This document shows positions 6,340 through 10,453 of a stretch of DNA of 10,453 bases, in pieces. The position numbers and the translations under genes were made by a program. The notes beneath the pieces were generated by a model. The model was not told the origin of the DNA. It saw nothing but the letters and a program-made list of their open reading frames with translations, and ran no database searches. Positions within the stretch are counted from its first letter, which is position 1. Every line of letters begins with the position of its first letter. The stretch is from an uncultured Hyphomicrobiales bacterium (GTDB taxonomy: Bacteria; Pseudomonadota; Alphaproteobacteria; Rhizobiales; Beijerinckiaceae), in the NCBI GenBank assembly GCA_903916165.1, contig CAIWVR010000298.1:1-10453 (forward strand), given 5' to 3'.

Positions 6340-7365
6340 CTATTCCTCCATGATCTTCTGCATGCGCGCGACGACGGTGGCGTCGGCGTTGGCGGCTTCC
6401 GCCACGATCTTGGCGAGCGAGGCACCGTCGAGCGGCTCGAAGTCGAGATTGCTCTTCTTCACTTCGGCGAGCAGTTCCGGATCTTTCATGGCGGCGTCGA
6501 AGGCCTTGCGCAGTATGGCGACACGGTCGGCTGGTATGCCGGGCGGTCCGAGAATCGACCGACCGATCTCGGCACTCGACACGGCAAAGGACAGGAGCTT
6601 GCGGTCGGCGTCATTGTTGGCGAGTTCGACCAGCGTCGGCACGTCCATCAGCTCGGGCGAGCGCTGCGTGACATATTGCACCAACAGCACGGCCTTCTTT
6701 TCGGTCAGCCAGTTCATGCGTGTTGTCTTCATCGTGTTCCACGACGTCAATGAGGCATCGGTCTCGCCGCGCTCCACCGCCAGCAGGCCATCGGTCGAGC
6801 CGGGGAAGCCACGGATAATCTTGAACTGCGTGCCAGCAACCTCGTTCATGAGCTTCGGATAGGTGTCGGACGGCGAGCCCGGGCCCGTGCTGGCGGTCGG
6901 CACGACGACCGTCCTGGCCCCGGCAATCGTCCGGCCCTCGGTGCGGGTCGACACAACCTGCACTTCGACATTCGAGGTGACGCGGCCGATCCAGTTGAAA
7001 TCGGCGGCCTTGAACTGCACGCCCTTGGACTTCAGCGCCTCGTCGATGGCGAGCGTCTGCGACACGGTGCCCAGCGCCGTGCCGTCCTTGGGGGCGATGC
7101 GGTAGAGCCAGTTGGATGCCGTGAAGGAGCCGGCACCTGGCATGTTGGAGGCGACCATATTGGGCTGGCCGGGGATGTGGCGAGCCATGAAGCGCGTCAC
7201 CATGCGGCCGAACAGGTCATAGGTGCCGCCCGGCGCAAAGCCGATGTAGACGGCGATCGTCTTGCCCTTGAACATGTCCTCGTCAGAGGCGCGGGCACCC
7301 CCGGTCAGGGCGGCGGTGAGCGCGAGGCCGCAGGCGAGCGTGGCTGCCGGGCGATGGGTCTTCAT
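6340..7365 (-). CDS. Second TctC/Bug-family periplasmic solute-binding protein
   Basis: This encodes a 341-residue protein. The start at 7365 is supported by GGGAG about 6 nt upstream and by a signal peptide (residues 1-26, cleavage ARA-SD). Family motifs are IGFAPGGTYDLFGR (41-54), with Asp50 in the ligand-contacting loop, and ARHIPGQPNMVASNMPGAGS (61-80). Towards the C-terminus, GPPGIPADRVAILRKAFDAA is the usual Bug-family segment. It shares the RH(L/I)PG(K/Q)P variant with the first binding protein, which suggests that both belong to the same subgroup rather than to the canonical GQ-VVVENRPGAGG group. No TctA/TctB partner is present in the window. Ligand unknown. It is divergent from the lipoprotein gene at 7533, with about 167 bp shared upstream DNA, in which I could not identify a convincing promoter. 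Confidence 0.93.
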   Translation of the reverse strand: MKTHRPAATLACGLALTAALTGGARASDEDMFKGKTIAVYIGFAPGGTYDLFGRMVTRFMARHIPGQPNMVASNMPGAGSFTASNWLYRIAPKDGTALGTVSQTLAIDEALKSKGVQFKAADFNWIGRVTSNVEVQVVSTRTEGRTIAGARTVVVPTASTGPGSPSDTYPKLMNEVAGTQFKIIRGFPGSTDGLLAVERGETDASLTSWNTMKTTRMNWLTEKKAVLLVQYVTQRSPELMDVPTLVELANNDADRKLLSFAVSSAEIGRSILGPPGIPADRVAILRKAFDAAMKDPELLAEVKKSNLDFEPLDGASLAKIVAEAANADATVVARMQKIMEE

Positions 7366-7532
7366 TTTGTTCTCCCAAGTTTTCTAATGCCACACTCGTT
7401 GCCCGCGTGGCCGAAATCAAGCGTGCGGCGAAAAAGTGAAGCTTGCGGCCAGACCTCAAGGGGTCAGCCATGTTCTCGCCACCTTGGCTGTGGCACTATA
7501 GGAACCATCGAATCATGGCGGGCTTTGAGATC

Positions 7533-8087
7533 ATGTTGAAATTATCCACGTCCCTCTTCGTCATCGGCGCATTGTCGCTGACGCTGGCTGGCTGCGCCTC
7601 CACCGGCCCGGCGGCTCCGAATGTTGCCGTCATGCCGGGCAAGGGCGTCCCCTATGCGTCCTTCCAGCGCGATGACGATTTCTGCCAGATGAATGCCCAA
7701 CGCACGATCGGCTATCAGTCGCCCGGCGAGGCGGCCAATGACCAGGCCGTGAAAAGCGCCGCCATCGGCACGGGTCTTGGTGCGCTGGCGGGTGCGGCCA
7801 TCGGCTCGGCCTCCGGCAATCTCGGCCGTGGCGCGGCGATTGGTGCGGGCACGGGCCTGCTGGCCGGCGCGCTCGTCGGGTCCAGCGGTGCCAGCGAAGC
7901 GGGTGGCGCGGTGCAGGGCCGTTACGATCTGGCTTACGCGCAGTGCATGCGCTCGCGCGGGCATGAGGTGATCTCGCAGGCACCGCCGCAGCGCGAGGTC
8001 GTCTATGTCGAGCGCCGCGAACCGGTCTATGTCTATCCGCGCCCCTATGGCTGGGGCCCGGGCTACCGCCGTCCCCATTATTATTGA
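7533..8087 (+). CDS. Glycine-zipper outer-membrane-type lipoprotein
   Basis: This encodes a 184-residue protein starting at 7533, where the ATG opens a lipoprotein signal (MLKLSTSLFVIGALSLTLAGC) with lipobox LAGC and lipidated Cys21. An upstream ATG at 7515 has a slightly better placed AGGAA but would put a Glu into the n-region, so I consider it less likely. Residues 77-117 (from AAIGTGLGALAGAAIGSASG) form a glycine zipper: two Gly-x-x-x-Gly hydrophobic segments joined by a short NLGRG turn, as in YMGG/SlyB-like envelope lipoproteins. Cys51 (DDFCQ) and Cys138 (YAQCMRSRGH) flank the zipper and are arranged as in related rhizobial proteins. The tail (155-184) is rich in Tyr, Pro and Arg. The role is probably structural in the envelope; no enzymatic motif is seen. 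A strong terminator follows directly. Confidence 0.88.
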   Translation: MLKLSTSLFVIGALSLTLAGCASTGPAAPNVAVMPGKGVPYASFQRDDDFCQMNAQRTIGYQSPGEAANDQAVKSAAIGTGLGALAGAAIGSASGNLGRGAAIGAGTGLLAGALVGSSGASEAGGAVQGRYDLAYAQCMRSRGHEVISQAPPQREVVYVERREPVYVYPRPYGWGPGYRRPHYY

Positions 8088-8094
8088 GACGATG

Positions 8095-8119
8095 ACGCGG
8101 CCTTTTATGGCCGCGTTTT
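8095..8119 (+). terminator. Intrinsic terminator of the glycine-zipper lipoprotein gene
   Basis: A perfect 8-bp stem joins 8095-8102 (ACGCGGCC) and 8109-8116 (GGCCGCGT) around the loop TTTTAT and is followed by TTTT (8116-8119). It starts 8 nt after the lipoprotein stop and touches the stop codon of the convergent hydrolase gene. The minus-strand side has no good T-run, so it is mainly a plus-strand terminator. Confidence 0.85.
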
Positions 8120-8673
8120 CATGTGAGGCGGTTGAGGAAGCCCGCAAAGCTCATCAGACCCTCGGGCCAGGGGCCGTGGCCTGAATCCATATTGATATGG
8201 CCGGCCTCGCCCGCATCCAGAAGGGCCGCACCCCAGGCTTTGGCGAGATCTTCAGTCGCCTCATAATCCGCATGCGGATCGTTGCGGCTGGCCACCAGCA
8301 GGGCGGGGAAGGGCAGCGGTTCGCGCGGATGCGTCTGAAAGCCGCCGAGCTCCAGCGGATGGGCGCGCAACCAGGCTTCCGAGGGCGGCGCGACGAGATA
8401 GGCGCCCGCCACCTTGCCCGCCCCAAAATCCCGCGCCGCATGGCCGACCGCCAGCGCGCCCAGCGAATGGGCGACAAGGATCACGGGTTTCTGGGCCGCA
8501 TTGACGGCGTCGCGCACGGCCCCCGTCCAGCTGGCGTGATCGGGCCGGTGCCAGTCGGCCTGGTCCACCCGCCGCGCTGTCGACAGCTTCTGTTCCCACC
8601 GCGTCTGCCAATGGTCGGGACCGGAATTGCCGAGACCCGGAACGATGAGAATGTCGGCGTCGGACGTGCGCAT
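8119..8673 (-). CDS. RBBP9/YdeN-family small serine hydrolase
   Basis: This encodes a 184-residue cytosolic alpha/beta hydrolase. The start at 8673 is the ATG directly before the conserved DILIVPGLGNSGPDHWQTRW segment (7-26), the family's N-terminal signature. A GTG at 8715 would add 14 residues without family support. The ribosome-binding site is weak in either case. Catalytic residues are readable: Ser70 in VAHSLGA, Asp132 in SRNDPHADY, and His159 in GHINMDSGHGPWPEG, a segment highly typical of the family. Length is normal (about 180-200). Members hydrolyse small ester or amide substrates in vitro; the physiological substrate is generally unknown. The gene lies 63 bp downstream of the CcdA-type gene on the same strand and may be transcribed with it. 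There is no export signal. Confidence 0.92.
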   Translation of the reverse strand: MRTSDADILIVPGLGNSGPDHWQTRWEQKLSTARRVDQADWHRPDHASWTGAVRDAVNAAQKPVILVAHSLGALAVGHAARDFGAGKVAGAYLVAPPSEAWLRAHPLELGGFQTHPREPLPFPALLVASRNDPHADYEATEDLAKAWGAALLDAGEAGHINMDSGHGPWPEGLMSFAGFLNRLT

Positions 8674-8736
8674 GGCTGGACTTTCGCGTGGAGTGACTTG
8701 CCCGCAGATAGGCACGGCGACCGGGCGTGTCGAGTG

Positions 8737-9468
8737 TCAGCCAAGCCGCGACAGCGCCGGAAATGTCTCCAGCAGCCAGAAGCTCATGCTCTGCATGACC
8801 CCGGTGAGAAAGCCGATACCGGTGAGAACCAGCAGCCCGCCGACGACTTTTTCCACCTTGCCGAAATGCCGCTTGAAGCGACTGATGAAGGCCATGAACG
8901 GCTCGATCGCCAGAGCCGCGAGCAGGAAGGGGACGCCGAGCCCCGCCGAATAGGCACCCAGCAGCACCATGCCGCGCGTGACCGTGTCCTCCGACCCCGC
9001 CACGGCGAGAATGGCGGCCAGAATCGGGCCGATGCAGGGCGTCCAGCCGAAGGCGAAGGCGAGGCCCATCAGATAGGCGCCCCAGAGTCCGACCGGCTTT
9101 TCCACCTGCACGCGCTTTTCGCGATACAGGAAAGCGAAGCGAAACAGCCCCAGAAAATGCAGGCCCATGGCGATGATGGCGAAGCCCGCCAGTGCCGACA
9201 GCACATCGAGATGCGCGCGGATGACCTGCCCGAACAGCGAGGCGGTGGCGCCCAGCGCGACAAAGACGGTGGAAAAACCGGCGACGAACAGGATGGCGGC
9301 CAGAGCCACATCGCGCCGCGCGGTCTTCACGCCCTTGTCGGCGAGCTCCTCCAGCGTGGTGCCCGCGATGAAAGTGAGATAGGGCGGGACCAGCGGCAGC
9401 ACGCAGGGGCTCAGGAACGAGAGCACCCCGGCAAGGGCGGCGGCGGGAAGGGTGACATCTGTGGCCAA
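8737..9468 (-). CDS. ccdA: CcdA-type cytochrome c biogenesis / thiol-reductant membrane transporter
   Basis: This encodes a 243-residue integral membrane protein of the CcdA/DsbD transmembrane family. These proteins carry reducing equivalents from cytoplasmic thioredoxin to periplasmic thiol proteins, for example for haem attachment to cytochrome c. The two conserved cysteines are present, one in each half: Cys22 in SFLSPCVLPLVPPYL and Cys145 in FGWTPCIGPIL. About six hydrophobic segments are visible. I choose TTG at 9468 because AGAGG (complement of 9476-9480) lies 7 nt upstream and the resulting N-terminus (ATDVTLPAA) leads straight into helix one. ATGs at 9495 and 9534 have no good ribosome-binding site and would add an Arg-rich extension. 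No CcmG/thioredoxin partner or cytochrome c gene is in the window, so the target is unknown. Probable operon with the small hydrolase downstream. Confidence 0.92.
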   Translation of the reverse strand: MATDVTLPAAALAGVLSFLSPCVLPLVPPYLTFIAGTTLEELADKGVKTARRDVALAAILFVAGFSTVFVALGATASLFGQVIRAHLDVLSALAGFAIIAMGLHFLGLFRFAFLYREKRVQVEKPVGLWGAYLMGLAFAFGWTPCIGPILAAILAVAGSEDTVTRGMVLLGAYSAGLGVPFLLAALAIEPFMAFISRFKRHFGKVEKVVGGLLVLTGIGFLTGVMQSMSFWLLETFPALSRLG

Positions 9469-9480
9469 AAGGCGACCTCT
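9466..9480 (-). promoter_or_regulatory. Ribosome-binding site deciding a TTG start for the CcdA-type gene
   Basis: On the minus strand AGAGG (complement of 9476-9480), a 7-nt spacer and TTG (complement of 9466-9468) form a well-spaced initiation site. The in-frame ATGs upstream lack such a motif. Confidence 0.6.
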
Positions 9481-9511
9481 GCGGTTGGGACTCATGGTGT
9501 GTAGCGGATGC

Positions 9512-9548
9512 GCGACCGTCCTCAAAGGAGGCAAAGCCGCGCGGTCGC
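9512..9548. repeat. Inverted repeat with nested hairpin after the MFS gene
   Basis: The outer arms GCGACCG (9512-9518) and CGGTCGC (9542-9548) are perfectly complementary over 7 bp. Inside, CCTC (9520-9523) pairs with GAGG (9528-9531). The element starts 2 bp past the stop of the MFS gene and lies in the 82-bp gap before the CcdA-type gene. It could be a terminator without a T-run (Rho-linked) or a leader structure. Confidence 0.35.
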
Positions 9549-9550
9549 AA

Positions 9551-10453
9551 TCAACGTGGAGCCGCCGCGCGGATGTCCAGGGCCAGGGTCAAGGCACCGA
9601 CCAGAGCCGCCGCCATGGCGAGCGTCAGTGCTGCAAGGCAGGTTGTCGATCCATAGGCTTCGATCAGCCAGGAGGCGGCATAGGGCGCCGCCGCGCTGGA
9701 GATCAGCGTCGGCATGGCAAGACGTCCCATCCAGATGGGGTACCGGTCCGGTCCGAACAAGGCGAGGGGCATGGTGCCGCGCGCAATCGAATTGAGCCCG
9801 TTGCCCGCGCCATAGGCGATCAGCGCGAGTGCGGGAAGCGGCATTTGCGCGGCCAGCAGCCCCAGTCCGATGCCCGCCATGCCGACGGAGGCGAGCAGGG
9901 TCCAGATCGGATGGCCGCGTCCGCGCAATCCCGTTTCGACGAGGCGGGCGGCGACCTGCGAGGGGCCGATGACCGTCGCCAACCAGACGGCCGCGGTCGT
10001 GTCGAGGCCAATGGACCCGAGCAGGCCGACGATATGGACCGAAACGGCTGACATGACGGCTGAGGCCAGCGTCAGCGTCGTCGCCAGCACAAGGAAACGC
10101 CGCAGGTCGGTCAAGCTGGCGCGCACAGGTGCGTGTTCATGCGCGTCGACCGGTCTCTCCTCACGACGGTCAACCGGAATACAGGCGAGGATCAAGGGCA
10201 GCGACACGAAGGCATGCGCACAGGCATAGGCGAGGCAGGCCTGCCGCCAGCCATACTGGGCTGACAGTGCGGCGGTGATCGGCCAGCAGATTGTCGAGGC
10301 GAAGCCGCCAAACAAGGTGAGCGTGGTGATCGCCTGCCGCGCCTTGGCCCTGTAGATGCGGCCAAGGGTAGCGAAGGCGGCGTCATAAAGACCGCAGCCC
10401 ATGCCGACGCCGATGACGCACCAGGCCAAAAAATAGTCAGCCAGGTTCGACAC
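9551..10453 (-). CDS. MFS transporter, N-terminus beyond the right edge
   Basis: The visible part is 300 residues, roughly the last three quarters of a typical 400-residue major facilitator protein; the first helices lie beyond the window, so the GTG at the edge need not be the true start. It enters in the region of helix 4 (GVGMGCGLYDAAFATLGRIY, 15-34), followed by FGGFASTICWPITAAL (48-63). It then has a charged central loop with several Glu, Asp, His and Arg (about 93-120) and five to six further hydrophobic segments. GPSQVAARLVE (163-173) and YGAGNGLNSIARGTMPLALF (214-233) are characteristic of a subgroup of MFS carriers that I cannot tie to a substrate. The C-terminus is short. It lies upstream of the CcdA-type gene on the same strand (82 bp), so co-transcription is possible but the intervening inverted repeat may interrupt it. 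Confidence 0.88.
   Translation of the reverse strand: MSNLADYFLAWCVIGVGMGCGLYDAAFATLGRIYRAKARQAITTLTLFGGFASTICWPITAALSAQYGWRQACLAYACAHAFVSLPLILACIPVDRREERPVDAHEHAPVRASLTDLRRFLVLATTLTLASAVMSAVSVHIVGLLGSIGLDTTAAVWLATVIGPSQVAARLVETGLRGRGHPIWTLLASVGMAGIGLGLLAAQMPLPALALIAYGAGNGLNSIARGTMPLALFGPDRYPIWMGRLAMPTLISSAAAPYAASWLIEAYGSTTCLAALTLAMAAALVGALTLALDIRAAAPR

Noticed and set aside
8197..9504. 435-codon open frame on the plus strand, longer than the genes opposite it
   Set aside because: It lies antisense to the RBBP9-like hydrolase and the CcdA-type gene, both of which have clear motifs. Its product is low-complexity, rich in Arg, Gly, Gln and Glu, as expected for the complement of GC-rich coding DNA.
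8261..9550. 429-codon minus-strand frame overlapping the same two genes
   Set aside because: It is a shifted frame of the real genes, with an Arg/Gly/Ala-rich product and no domain.
1..10453. CRISPR arrays, tRNA or rRNA genes, complete insertion sequences, toxin-antitoxin or phage-defence genes
   Set aside because: I looked for regular direct repeats, cloverleaf-like sequence, transposase motifs and typical small two-gene operons and found none that I could support.

Overview
The window looks like chromosomal DNA from a GC-rich alphaproteobacterium, most likely of the Hyphomicrobiales/Rhizobiales type. The basis is the high GC of the coding part (a sampled 60-base block at 5461-5520 has 42 G or C), the G/C-ending codons, TctC-type solute-binding proteins, and GGGAGAGGG...TGAGGGG intergenic repeats. 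This is inference; no rRNA or other taxonomic marker is present.

Left part (1-2450) is gene-poor and lower in GC. A possible membrane-protein gene runs off the left edge on the minus strand. It is followed by about 1.1 kb with no supportable gene, which holds a very AT-rich block (301-420, 36 G or C in 120 bases), an isolated hairpin (692-725) and a strong terminator hairpin (1127-1163). Then come two small minus-strand genes: an 84-residue protein with a helix-turn-helix at its extreme C-terminus, and a 124-residue secreted acidic protein with two cysteines. Between them lies a perfect 18-bp inverted repeat.

Middle part (2450-8120): a stand-alone PhnA-domain protein; a ChaA-type cation/proton antiporter; a convergent exported serine hydrolase of the dienelactone-hydrolase type; two convergent TctC/Bug-family periplasmic binding proteins with a back-to-back pair of palindromic repeats between them; and a glycine-zipper lipoprotein closed by a good intrinsic terminator.

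Right part (8119-10453), all on the minus strand: an MFS transporter cut by the right edge, a CcdA-type thiol-reductant membrane transporter that probably starts at TTG, and an RBBP9/YdeN-type small hydrolase.

Most genes are envelope or transport functions (antiporter, binding proteins, lipoprotein, CcdA, MFS, exported hydrolase), but they do not form one pathway. Gene orientation changes often, so most are probably single-gene units; CcdA plus the small hydrolase is the likeliest operon. I do not see a clear undescribed multi-gene system. The best leads are the HTH gene with its upstream perfect palindrome, the terminator facing an apparently gene-free region (possible small RNA), and the inverted REP-like pair.
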